Below are positions 36,252 to 44,718 of a DNA stretch of 64,000 bases, piece after piece; position 1 is the first letter of the stretch, and every line of letters begins with the position of its first letter. This DNA is from Sphingomonadaceae bacterium PASS1. Its GTDB lineage: Bacteria > Pseudomonadota > Alphaproteobacteria > Sphingomonadales > Sphingomonadaceae. The position numbers and the translations under genes were made by a program. A model generated the notes under the pieces. That model saw only the letters and a list, made by a program, of their open reading frames with translations, searched no databases and was not told the DNA's origin. The stretch is taken from contig NKIR01000001.1 in NCBI GenBank assembly GCA_002255985.1, positions 180,914 to 244,913 of the forward strand, written 5' to 3'.

Positions 36252-37052
36252 GTGCATCCCAACCTTTCCATCAATGTTCTGAGCCTGTTGCCGGCGACTT
36301 TTGACCGACAGGTTGAGGTCGCAGCTCGATTGGGTGCGCGGGCGATTACCCCCGACATTGCCCAACTGGACGATTACTCGGCCGCGCAAGCAGCCCGCCT
36401 GATCGGTGATGCCGGATTGCAGGCCGCCGCCCTCACTCACCGCGCCTTTGGTTTTGCAGATGCAGCCGAAGCAGCTTGCGATAGGCTAGAGCGCAGTATC
36501 GAATACGCCGCCGCAATCGGCGCAAACACTATCGTGATGACAACGGGCGGACGCGGAACGCTAAGCTGGGGCGATGCAGCTAAACGCTTTGCCGAGGCAA
36601 TTGTCCCTATTGCGGAGCTGGCGCGACAGGCAGGCATAAAGCTGGGGATTGAGCCGACCTCGCATCTCTACGCCGATGTTTCTATCGCGCACCGCTTAAG
36701 CGATTGCACTGCGCTTGCCCGTCTCGCCGACATTTCCGTGGTGAATGATCTGTTTGCCTGCTGGACCGATGCCGATATTGACGCGGCCATTGCAGCGGCG
36801 GCCCCGCATACTGCGCTGGTGCAGGTCAGCGACTATGTTTACGGGGATCGCGCTCTGCCGTGCCGCGCGGTTCCGGGGGATGGCGCTATACCGCTCGACC
36901 GGCTGTTGCCTGCCATCGTTTCAGCCGGCTACACGGGCACGTTTGATCTTGAAATCATCGGCCCGCGCCTACAGACCGAAGGCATCGAGATCGGGTTGAA
37001 GCGTGCAGCGGAGACGATTGGCGCGCTTCTCGAAAAGGCGGGCCTCACATGA
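36252..37052 (+). CDS. Sugar phosphate isomerase/epimerase-like TIM-barrel protein
   Basis: A 266-residue AP-endonuclease-2/xylose-isomerase-like TIM barrel: AARLGARAITPDIAQLDDY, NTIVMTTGGRG, KLGIEPTSHLYADVS (metal Glu), VSDYVYGD and GTFDLEIIGPR (metal Glu) are the usual strand ends. The start is GTG at 36252 with AGGGG 9 bases upstream. In this context it may be a hydro-lyase or isomerase of a ring-derived intermediate rather than a sugar enzyme. Its stop overlaps the start of the CoA ligase (ATGA). Confidence 0.85.
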   Translation: MHPNLSINVLSLLPATFDRQVEVAARLGARAITPDIAQLDDYSAAQAARLIGDAGLQAAALTHRAFGFADAAEAACDRLERSIEYAAAIGANTIVMTTGGRGTLSWGDAAKRFAEAIVPIAELARQAGIKLGIEPTSHLYADVSIAHRLSDCTALARLADISVVNDLFACWTDADIDAAIAAAAPHTALVQVSDYVYGDRALPCRAVPGDGAIPLDRLLPAIVSAGYTGTFDLEIIGPRLQTEGIEIGLKRAAETIGALLEKAGLT

Positions 37053-38716
37053 AGGACTTTAGGATGAACTGGACAATGCGAACCGACCCCAGCGGTTTCC
37101 AGACGCGCTGGTCGCAGGATTTGGCGGATCGCTATTTGAGTGAGGGACATTGGACCAACACGACATTGGTGGATTCTGCCCGCGCCTCACTAGCGGAGGA
37201 CCCCAATCATTTGTTGCTGATCGAAGGCGAGAACCGGCTGACGCGGCGTGAATGCTGGGATCAAGCGCTGAAATTGGCGGGCTTCTTCCTTTCGCGCGGT
37301 TTGAATCCCGGCGATGTCATTTCCTTCCAATTGCCAAATTGGGCGGAAAGCGCAGTTATCGCCCTCGCCGCCCGCATGACCGGCCTTGTCATCAACCCAA
37401 TCCCGCCGATCTATCGCGAGTCGGAGCTTGGTTATATTTTGGCTGATTGCCGGTCGAAGCTGATCTTCGTCCCCGGCACATTCCGGAAGCACGATCATGC
37501 CGCGATGCTGGCCGGATTGCGCGGCAATCTGCCCGAGCTACGCGATGTTATCGTGTTGCGCGGTACGGGCGACCTGACGTGGGAACTGGCGCTCTCAACC
37601 GACGCTGCCGATGAAGCCGCGTTGCCGAAGGTCGATCCCTCCACCGTGATGATGGTGATGTACACTTCAGGCACTACCGGCAGGCCGAAGGGTGTGCTCC
37701 ACACCCACTACAGTTACGACCACCGCGCTCGTGCGATGGGCGAAGCGTGGAAGATCGGGCCAGACGATGTCGTCTTCATGCCCTCCCCCGTCACCCACAT
37801 CACCGGCGCGCTCTGGGCGTTTGACCTGACCTGGATTCACGGCTCAGCCAGCGTCCTGATGGATGTCTGGACCGTGGAAGAAGGCATCCGTGTGATCGAC
37901 GAACATAAGTGCACCGTCAATGGCGGTGCTACGCCCTTCCTCCAGCAGTTACTCGATACCGCGAGCAGTCGCCCCGAAGCGATCGCCTCGCTGCGCCTGT
38001 TTTTCTGTGGCGGCACCACCGTCTCGCCCGATCTGATCCGCACCGCGAGTGCGACTTTCCCCGGCTGTATGTTCTTCCGCTGCTATGGCTCGACTGAAAT
38101 GGTGACAGCCACACTCGGCATCCGCGACCGCGCGCAGGCCGATCTGGGCGCAGATACCGATGGCGAGATTGTATACCCAGCGGAACTCCAAATCATCGAC
38201 GCAGTGGATGATACGCCTTTGCCGCAAGGCGAAGAAGGCGAGATCATCGCACGCGGACCCGGACTGTTTGTCGGCTATGTCCACCCGATGGACAATGAAG
38301 GCAATTTCATCGGCGACGGCTATTTCCGCATGGGCGACTTGGGTTGCATCGTGCATAGGGATTACATCGTCATCACAGGGCGCAAAAAAGACATCATCAT
38401 CCGTTCGGGCGAAAATATCAGCCCTAAGGAAGTGGAAGATCTGCTGTTCAATCATCCTGCCGTGGCCGAAGTAGCGATTGTAGCGATGCCAAGTGCGGCG
38501 ACCGGCGAAAAAGGCTGCGCCTTCATCATACCGCGCGAGGGGCAGACGATAGACCTAACGGAAATCCGCCGTTTTCTGGACGATGAAGGCCTGGCTCGCC
38601 AGAAATTCCCTGAACATGTTGTGCTGGTCGATGACCTTCCGCGGGTGCCATCCGGCAAGGTTAAGAAAGATGCACTGAGACTCCGAGCAAGAGAAATTTC
38701 AAAAACGGAAAGTTGA
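37049..38716 (+). CDS. AMP-forming acid-CoA ligase (cyclohexanecarboxylate-CoA-ligase-like)
   Basis: A 555-residue ANL ligase. P-loop MYTSGTTGRPKGVLHTH (about 208-224), FRCYGSTEMVTATLG, FRMGDLGCIVHRDYIVITGRKKDIIIRSGENI (read: RMGDLG; GRKKDIIIRSGENI) and the C-terminal lysine in PSGKVKKDALR are complete. The long N-terminus resembles the cyclohexanecarboxylate/medium-chain group, suggesting an alicyclic or branched acid. The ATG at 37049 overlaps the isomerase stop; a second ATG at 37064 with AAGGA upstream is an alternative start. Last gene of the three-gene group before the second TonB receptor. Confidence 0.92.
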   Translation: MKDFRMNWTMRTDPSGFQTRWSQDLADRYLSEGHWTNTTLVDSARASLAEDPNHLLLIEGENRLTRRECWDQALKLAGFFLSRGLNPGDVISFQLPNWAESAVIALAARMTGLVINPIPPIYRESELGYILADCRSKLIFVPGTFRKHDHAAMLAGLRGNLPELRDVIVLRGTGDLTWELALSTDAADEAALPKVDPSTVMMVMYTSGTTGRPKGVLHTHYSYDHRARAMGEAWKIGPDDVVFMPSPVTHITGALWAFDLTWIHGSASVLMDVWTVEEGIRVIDEHKCTVNGGATPFLQQLLDTASSRPEAIASLRLFFCGGTTVSPDLIRTASATFPGCMFFRCYGSTEMVTATLGIRDRAQADLGADTDGEIVYPAELQIIDAVDDTPLPQGEEGEIIARGPGLFVGYVHPMDNEGNFIGDGYFRMGDLGCIVHRDYIVITGRKKDIIIRSGENISPKEVEDLLFNHPAVAEVAIVAMPSAATGEKGCAFIIPREGQTIDLTEIRRFLDDEGLARQKFPEHVVLVDDLPRVPSGKVKKDALRLRAREISKTES

Positions 38717-38803
38717 TCAACGCGCTGCTTCAGTTCGCAAGCGCAGCGTATTTTCCGGGATAATCCGCCATATTCCTGAACCGTAGGGTGCCTTTGCGAC
38801 ATT

Positions 38804-38825
38804 AATGCAATGCGCGTAATGAATT
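38804..38825. promoter_or_regulatory. Shared operator, near-perfect copy (AATGC-N12-GAATT)
   Basis: Nine of ten arm bases match, 144 bases upstream of the TonB receptor ATG at 38970. The left flank GACATTAATGCAAT (38799-38812) is identical to that of site 1 (8660-8673). Confidence 0.55.
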
Positions 38826-38969
38826 CTTTTAAAAACACTCCGCAGCGTATAGAAGCAAACAGGTTGGCAGAAGCCTTCTCAGATTCGCGCGGATAACAGG
38901 CCGCGAATAGCAATCCGCACTGGCTCGACAGAAAGCTGGGCACAAAATCATTTATGGGAGGATAAATTG

Positions 38970-41672
38970 ATGAAAAACCGAAACATATTCCGCGAGAGCC
39001 TGATGCTTGGGACTGGCTTGGTCGGCTTCGCACTGACGCCTACGCTGGCATTCGCACAGACCGAGCCGGTAGAAGACAATGCCGGCCTAGAAGAGATCGT
39101 GGTCACGGCGCAAAAGCGCGAGCAGAGTCTACAGGATGTGCCTATTGCAGTTACCGCAATCAGCGAGGCATCGCTCGAAGCGAACCGGATTGTAAACGTT
39201 GCAGACCTCTCAGGCATCGCGCCGAACGTGACCGTACGCCCTGCCGCTGGTGGCACTGGCATTGCATCCTTCACCGTTCGCGGCGTGAACAGCTACGGCG
39301 TCGCTCCTGGATCGGATAAGCAGGTCTCTCTCAATCTTGACGGTGTATATATCAGTTCCGCACGTGGGTCGATTTTTGATATCGTTGATATCCAGCGCAT
39401 TGAAATTCTGCGTGGTCCGCAAGGCACACTCTTTGGCCGTAATGCAACCGCTGGTGCCGTTAGCATCGTCACTCGCGACCCCACCGGCGATTTCGGCGGC
39501 ACTCTGTCGGGCACGGTCGGCAATTTCGATCAACGCCGACTACGCGCAACGATTGAACTGCCACAGATCGGTCCGTTCAGCGGCTATGTCAGCTATGTGC
39601 ATAATGAACGCCGCGGCGATACGGTCAATACCAATGCCGGTGTTGTATGGGACAAAACCGGACCCGACGGTTTTGGCAAGCAGGTTTCACCCAGAACACT
39701 GGGCGATCATAATTCTGAAGCCGTCTTCACAACGGTGATGTTCGAGCCTTCTGACGATTTTAAGGCAACCTACAAGTTTGACTGGTCAGGCGATCATTTT
39801 ACCCCTGAGGGCAACGCGGCGATTGTCTACAATCCGCTAACATCAGATGGTAGGGTCATTACGGCGCTGATGGCCAATCAGGTTGCTGGTATTAACACAA
39901 CTAACGTCAGCAACCCGGGCATTCCGATTGGTTCAACCGTTCAACCGGGAACTGTGCCGGTATTTGCGCCAAATGGCCGACGCACCGGCTTTGCGAGCAA
40001 CGCCTGGACTGTTCCAGGTTATCAACGCAATAGCGGTCATAACCTGACCATCGAATTCAGTCCGACCGACAATCTGACGGTCAAGAACATCGTCGCCTAT
40101 CGGTCCAATTACATGTACGGCGCGAGCGCGCTTGCCGGACTTGGTGGCATGGTCATCACGCCTGCCGCAAACGCTGCCATTCAGGCCGATGCAAACATCG
40201 CCGCAGCAACACGCACATTAATCAACGCCAATGTCGGAAACCGCTATCTCGATTTCGGAACGCAACGGCTTTATAAAAACAAGCAGTTCAGCGAAGAATT
40301 GCAAATCAACTATAACTCGGATCTCTTGAACCTAACGGTTGGCGCAATCCACTTTAGTTCCAAGGAGCGTGAAGGTGGGCCAGAATCAATGTTCTCTTCG
40401 AAGAACCGCTATGTCGGAATTCCAGACAACACCGGACTGATCCCGCAAGCCGACGGAACGCTTCGGATCGGTGCGAATACTCCGCATCAAGCCGTATTCT
40501 ATAACAAAGCAACATCCTACGCTGCGTATGGACAGGCAGAAATCCATGTTCTTCCGGTACTCGATCTGGTCGCCGGCATCCGTTATACGCATGACAAGAA
40601 GTCTGGCACTTCGTACATCGGAGGAAGATGGAACCCGGCTGCTCCTGGTGACCGTGTCAATGGAACCATGACCTTCACAACCTCGCCGACATCTCTTTTC
40701 GGTGGCCTCCTGATCATACCAGCAGAGCAACAGAACTTTGAATATAGTGATAGTCAACCGTCCTATATGCTCGGCGTTAATTACAAACCAAACGACGACT
40801 TGCTGGTCTATGGCAAATATTCGCGATCCTACGTGTCAGGCGGCAAGATCGCGAACCTGTCTTGGGAGTCCGAAATTGCGAAATCTTGGGAAGCCGGTGT
40901 TAAGTCGACGCTTCTAAATGGCAAGCTGCGCGCTAACCTTGCTGCATTCGCTGTAACTTACGAAAACCTACAGCTCGCACAGGGTGGCTCGGCGTTCGCC
41001 TTGTCCAACCCTACTATCGCAAATGTTCCGGTCATCATCACTGGAGTCAATGTTCCCTTTAAGGTCAAAGGCTTTGAACTAGAACTGACGGCAGCTCCGG
41101 TCGATGGCCTGACGCTTGGTGCAAATTTGGGTTATACCGACAGCAAGTTTGACGGCACCCTCAGCGCACTTGTCCTGGTGACTGCCGCCACTCCAATGTG
41201 TGGTGCCGAATTTGGCGCTGTCGCTGGAACCGCAGTTCCTAGTGCCGCTCAATTGGCTGCATTGGCCGCCTGCGAGACAGCGAGTTCACCTCATTATAAA
41301 CAGACGTTGTTGCCGAAATGGACCAGCAATCTGTTCGCTCAATATGAAACCGAACCATTGTTCGGCGATGCGCGTCTGAACTTCCGTCTCGATGCGTCAT
41401 TCCGTTCATCAATGCGGCTAGATGCAAATGACGACGTGCCGACTGCGGCATTTGCTCCGGCCGAGAAAACACCAAAGGTCTGGATCCTGAACGGTCGTGT
41501 GGCGCTTTCGGACATCAAGCTAGGTCAGATCAACACAACGTTAGCGCTATGGGGTCGTAACCTGACAAATGACAGTTCAGTCCAGTTTACGGGCGGCATT
41601 GCGGGTGTATCACGATCGGCCAGCTTTACGCCGGCTCGCACCTACGGATTGGACTTAACAGTCAAGTTCTGA
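38970..41672 (+). CDS. TonB-dependent outer-membrane receptor
   Basis: A 900-residue TonB-dependent receptor. The signal peptide ends at LAFA (residue 29); EEIVVTAQKREQSLQDVPIAVTAI is the sphingomonad-type TonB box and plug start (read: EIVVTAQKR), and the plug has EILRGPQGTLFGRNATAGAV. The barrel ends YGLDLTVKF. It is longer than the receptor at 32521-34797 and clearly a different subfamily. The ATG at 38970 has GGGAGG 8 bases upstream; a TTG one codon earlier is a less likely start. It stands alone behind a near-perfect operator copy and is followed by a hairpin terminator. Confidence 0.95.
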   Translation: MKNRNIFRESLMLGTGLVGFALTPTLAFAQTEPVEDNAGLEEIVVTAQKREQSLQDVPIAVTAISEASLEANRIVNVADLSGIAPNVTVRPAAGGTGIASFTVRGVNSYGVAPGSDKQVSLNLDGVYISSARGSIFDIVDIQRIEILRGPQGTLFGRNATAGAVSIVTRDPTGDFGGTLSGTVGNFDQRRLRATIELPQIGPFSGYVSYVHNERRGDTVNTNAGVVWDKTGPDGFGKQVSPRTLGDHNSEAVFTTVMFEPSDDFKATYKFDWSGDHFTPEGNAAIVYNPLTSDGRVITALMANQVAGINTTNVSNPGIPIGSTVQPGTVPVFAPNGRRTGFASNAWTVPGYQRNSGHNLTIEFSPTDNLTVKNIVAYRSNYMYGASALAGLGGMVITPAANAAIQADANIAAATRTLINANVGNRYLDFGTQRLYKNKQFSEELQINYNSDLLNLTVGAIHFSSKEREGGPESMFSSKNRYVGIPDNTGLIPQADGTLRIGANTPHQAVFYNKATSYAAYGQAEIHVLPVLDLVAGIRYTHDKKSGTSYIGGRWNPAAPGDRVNGTMTFTTSPTSLFGGLLIIPAEQQNFEYSDSQPSYMLGVNYKPNDDLLVYGKYSRSYVSGGKIANLSWESEIAKSWEAGVKSTLLNGKLRANLAAFAVTYENLQLAQGGSAFALSNPTIANVPVIITGVNVPFKVKGFELELTAAPVDGLTLGANLGYTDSKFDGTLSALVLVTAATPMCGAEFGAVAGTAVPSAAQLAALAACETASSPHYKQTLLPKWTSNLFAQYETEPLFGDARLNFRLDASFRSSMRLDANDDVPTAAFAPAEKTPKVWILNGRVALSDIKLGQINTTLALWGRNLTNDSSVQFTGGIAGVSRSASFTPARTYGLDLTVKF

Positions 41673-41706
41673 ATATCAATTCGAGCGGAAGCATGATCAA
41701 GTAAAA

Positions 41707-41729
41707 GCGGGAACACCTTGTGTTTCCGC
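41707..41729 (-). terminator. Hairpin terminator between TonB receptor and MFS gene
   Basis: GCGGGAACAC and GTGTTTCCGC form a 10-pair stem (one G-U pair) with a 3-base loop. On the minus strand it is followed by TTTT, so it best terminates the BVMO-flavoprotein-MFS operon; on the plus strand it lies 34 bases after the receptor stop and could serve both. Confidence 0.65.
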
Positions 41730-41765
41730 CTTTGCAGAACCAACAATCTGCTTGATTAGGATGTG

Positions 41766-42986
41766 TTACGACAAAGAGCCAGCATCATCCTGAGCGGGAT
41801 AACGGCCCGTTAGGTAAAAGAGCCATGCCCCGGCTAAAGTCGCAACGGCACAAAAGATCAGGAAGCTAACATAGCTGTCGGTACGCGAAAGCGAATAGCT
41901 CAGCGTTACCGATCCCAGCGCCGACCCGAGTGTGAGCGCCACGGTCATGAAGCTGGCAATCAAGCTGTAGTTGCGGAGCGCGAATTTGCGCGAGATCAGA
42001 TAGGCACCGATGTCGCTCTCTGCACCTTGTGCAAGCGCCATGAGCAAAATCGCGCCGCCTAATATCCACGTCGCGTCATAAGACGAAGCCATCGCTGCCA
42101 ATCCGATCGCGGGCAATCCAAGCGTTATAATGGCAACATATTGGACAGCAATACGGTCGAGCGCCAAGCCGCACAATACGCGCCCCACAGCCACCCCTGC
42201 GGCATAGAGTGCGACAATCCCCGTCGCCACTTTCCCGGTTGCGCCATTGTCAGCGAGCAGCAGCACCAATTGCGAAGAGACCAACAACTGCGGAATGTTG
42301 ACGAGCAACATGCCACCGACTGCCAATGGAAAGAGTGGTGTGGTGAAGAGCTTTGCCATTTCCTGGCGGCTGAGTTTATGTGTTGGCGGGCGCACTTTGG
42401 CAGCGTCATTGCGCGCCTCCCCCATCAACACCAACGTGAGGATGCCGCCAAGCGCGGTCACCAAAGCCAGCACTTGATAGGCAGACCGCCAGCCATGGTC
42501 GGTAATAATGTCACCAATGAAGGGGACAGCGATCGCTCCGCCCAGCGGCGCACAGGATATGACGAGGGACAGCGCAAAACCGCGTGCTATGTCGTAACGC
42601 TCAACAATCACGCGCGAAAACACCATCGTCGTGGTCAGCGTACCCAGCACCGACTGAAAGAGCACGATGCCAAGGAACAGGCCAAAACTTCCGTTCATCA
42701 TGCTGAAGGCCAGGTAGCCCAAAGGCACGGCAGTAAATCCAACCGCAGCGGCCACGCGTGGGCCGAACCTGTCGGTCAGGCGTCCTGCCACAGGAATGAG
42801 GAATATGCCGATAAAGGACATCGCCCCAACCAGCGCAAACTGCGCACGGGTCCAACCAAATTCCTTGAGCAACTCCGGTGCAAACAGGCTCATCACATAA
42901 TGATTGAGCGATAACCCAAGCGCCATTCCGACCGAAGAGGCGAGCAAGGGACGCCAATGTGCGCGAAATTCTTGCGCATAGCTCAC
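41766..42986 (-). CDS. MFS transporter
   Basis: A 406-residue major-facilitator protein with about 12 predicted membrane helices. GWTRAQFALVGAMSFIGIF, AGRLTDRFGPRVAAAVGF (loop 2-3 motif A: G-x-L-x-D-R-F-G-x-R) and VIVERYDIARGFALSLV are typical; this is the oxalate/formate-antiporter-like or monocarboxylate group rather than spinster. Last gene of a minus-strand operon with the KstD-like flavoprotein (16-base gap) and BVMO, so it probably carries their substrate or product. Confidence 0.9.
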   Translation of the reverse strand: MSYAQEFRAHWRPLLASSVGMALGLSLNHYVMSLFAPELLKEFGWTRAQFALVGAMSFIGIFLIPVAGRLTDRFGPRVAAAVGFTAVPLGYLAFSMMNGSFGLFLGIVLFQSVLGTLTTTMVFSRVIVERYDIARGFALSLVISCAPLGGAIAVPFIGDIITDHGWRSAYQVLALVTALGGILTLVLMGEARNDAAKVRPPTHKLSRQEMAKLFTTPLFPLAVGGMLLVNIPQLLVSSQLVLLLADNGATGKVATGIVALYAAGVAVGRVLCGLALDRIAVQYVAIITLGLPAIGLAAMASSYDATWILGGAILLMALAQGAESDIGAYLISRKFALRNYSLIASFMTVALTLGSALGSVTLSYSLSRTDSYVSFLIFCAVATLAGAWLFYLTGRYPAQDDAGSLS

Positions 42987-43002
42987 CCGCGCGTCATCCC
43001 GA

Positions 43003-44673
43003 TCATCCCGCTGCTACCGCATCTTTTGCCGCAACATAGCCCCAGACGAAGCTTGGCCCAATATTGACGCCGGACCCCGGGCTCGTCCGGCCCATCACCG
43101 ATGCCGCCGAGACGCCGGTCGAATAGAGCCCCGCAATCACTGTGCCATCTTCGCGCAGGACGCGGGCTTTTTCGTCAGTGACTACGCCGCCAAGTGTCCC
43201 GACATCGCCGGGGATGACGGGGATCGCGTGGAACGGGCCTTCGCTGATTTCTCCCAAAGTTTCATTGGGGGCGTGGAACGGATCGCCCAGCCAACGGTCA
43301 TAGGCGCGCGCGCCCCGTTTGAAATCTTTGTCCTCATTGGCCGCAACAAAACCGTTGAAGCGGTCAACTGTGCCGCGCAACGTGGCGGGATCAATATTGA
43401 GTAATGCTGCCAAGCCTTCGATGGTGTCGGCGCTGTGCAAGAAACCCTGCTCGGTCCATTCGGCGGGTTTTTTCGAGCCGGGCATAGTGCCTGCGATCAT
43501 CACGGACTTCATTACCCGATTGTCGAAAATGGCATAGCTCGGGATCGCTGGCGCTCCCTTGTTATGTTCGATCATGCGCTGGCAATATTCGGTATAGGAG
43601 CCGCCCTCGTTGAGATAACGAACGCCGGTTTGATCGACGAGGATCGCGTGCGGTGCAGCGGTGACGCCTTGCGCACCCGGCTTTATCGGCCAAACTTCGC
43701 TTCCGGGTGGCAAGGAGAGCGGACTGCCGACGAAACTGTCCATTTGCGCGATGGCAGCACCGTGGCGCATCATTTCCTGGATCATTTCGCCGGTGTCACC
43801 TTCGGCAACGCTAGTGTGCGAAATCGAGCTGCCCGGCATATATTGGTCGCGCATCGCCTGATTGAGCGCGAAGCCACCAGCGTTTACCAAAACGCCCAAT
43901 TTTGCGCCGACACGGTGCGGCTTGCCATTTTTTTCGGCGACAACCCCTGCCACCCGTCCATCCTCAAAGATCAATTCTTTAACCGCCGAATCAACGCGTA
44001 ATTCTGCGCCGGCTTTGATAGCTGCCTGCATCATCCGCCCCTGCAAAGCGGCCCCTGCGGTGACGTAATTTTTGCCTGTGAGCTTGGAACCAACGATGCG
44101 CAGGCCCATCCGGACCAAAGCCTTTTTGGCCGCCCATGATTTCTTCACATGCGGCAGCTTCAGCGCGTCTTCGAGCGACACCGGCAGAGTCAGGAAATTT
44201 GGACGAAGCAGTTTCTTCGCTTCGCCCAGTTCATTCGCATCGAACAGATCGGCGACCACCGTGCGGCCTGGAACCGAACCACCCGGCGCTTCGTCATAAT
44301 AATCTGGCCAGTTGGTGATCCGTGAGAACTTGAGGCCCTTGCCGATAAGGAAATCGAGCATTCGTGGCCCTTCTATCAGAAACGCCTGCCGCCGCGCCTT
44401 GGATGCGCCCGGGGTGTCGTTGTGATCGCCAACGACTGCATCGAGATATTGAGTGGCGGCTTCCAAACTATCAGGTACGCCTGCCGCTGCCATATATGGA
44501 TTGTTAGGGATCCACATCACCCCGCCAGAACGTGCCGTGGTGCCGCCGATTAGGTTGGTCTTTTCAAGGACCAGAGCTGATTTGCCAGCTGCGCAAGCAA
44601 CAACGGCCGCGCACATTGATCCGCCACCGCTGCCGACCACGACAAAGTCGAATGTCTCGTCAAAACTGCTCAT
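43003..44673 (-). CDS. FAD-dependent dehydrogenase, 3-ketosteroid-delta-1-dehydrogenase/fumarate-reductase family
   Basis: A 556-residue flavoprotein. The dinucleotide site is VVVGSGGGSMCAAVVACAAGKSALVLEK (read: GSGGGSMCA), followed by GGTTARSGGVMWIPNN, the hallmark of the KstD-like branch, and a C-terminal FAD segment STGVSAASVMGRTSPGSGVNIG (read: MGRTSPGSG). Members introduce a double bond next to a ketone in steroids and related rings. True KstD needs a conserved catalytic Tyr pair that I cannot place with certainty. It lies 45 bases after the BVMO on the same strand, consistent with joint oxidation of a cyclic ketone. Confidence 0.88.
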   Translation of the reverse strand: MSSFDETFDFVVVGSGGGSMCAAVVACAAGKSALVLEKTNLIGGTTARSGGVMWIPNNPYMAAAGVPDSLEAATQYLDAVVGDHNDTPGASKARRQAFLIEGPRMLDFLIGKGLKFSRITNWPDYYDEAPGGSVPGRTVVADLFDANELGEAKKLLRPNFLTLPVSLEDALKLPHVKKSWAAKKALVRMGLRIVGSKLTGKNYVTAGAALQGRMMQAAIKAGAELRVDSAVKELIFEDGRVAGVVAEKNGKPHRVGAKLGVLVNAGGFALNQAMRDQYMPGSSISHTSVAEGDTGEMIQEMMRHGAAIAQMDSFVGSPLSLPPGSEVWPIKPGAQGVTAAPHAILVDQTGVRYLNEGGSYTEYCQRMIEHNKGAPAIPSYAIFDNRVMKSVMIAGTMPGSKKPAEWTEQGFLHSADTIEGLAALLNIDPATLRGTVDRFNGFVAANEDKDFKRGARAYDRWLGDPFHAPNETLGEISEGPFHAIPVIPGDVGTLGGVVTDEKARVLREDGTVIAGLYSTGVSAASVMGRTSPGSGVNIGPSFVWGYVAAKDAVAAG

Positions 44674-44718
44674 GCTTCATCCTCTTCCCAAAACTTCGAT
44701 CACACCCAGCGGGCTATT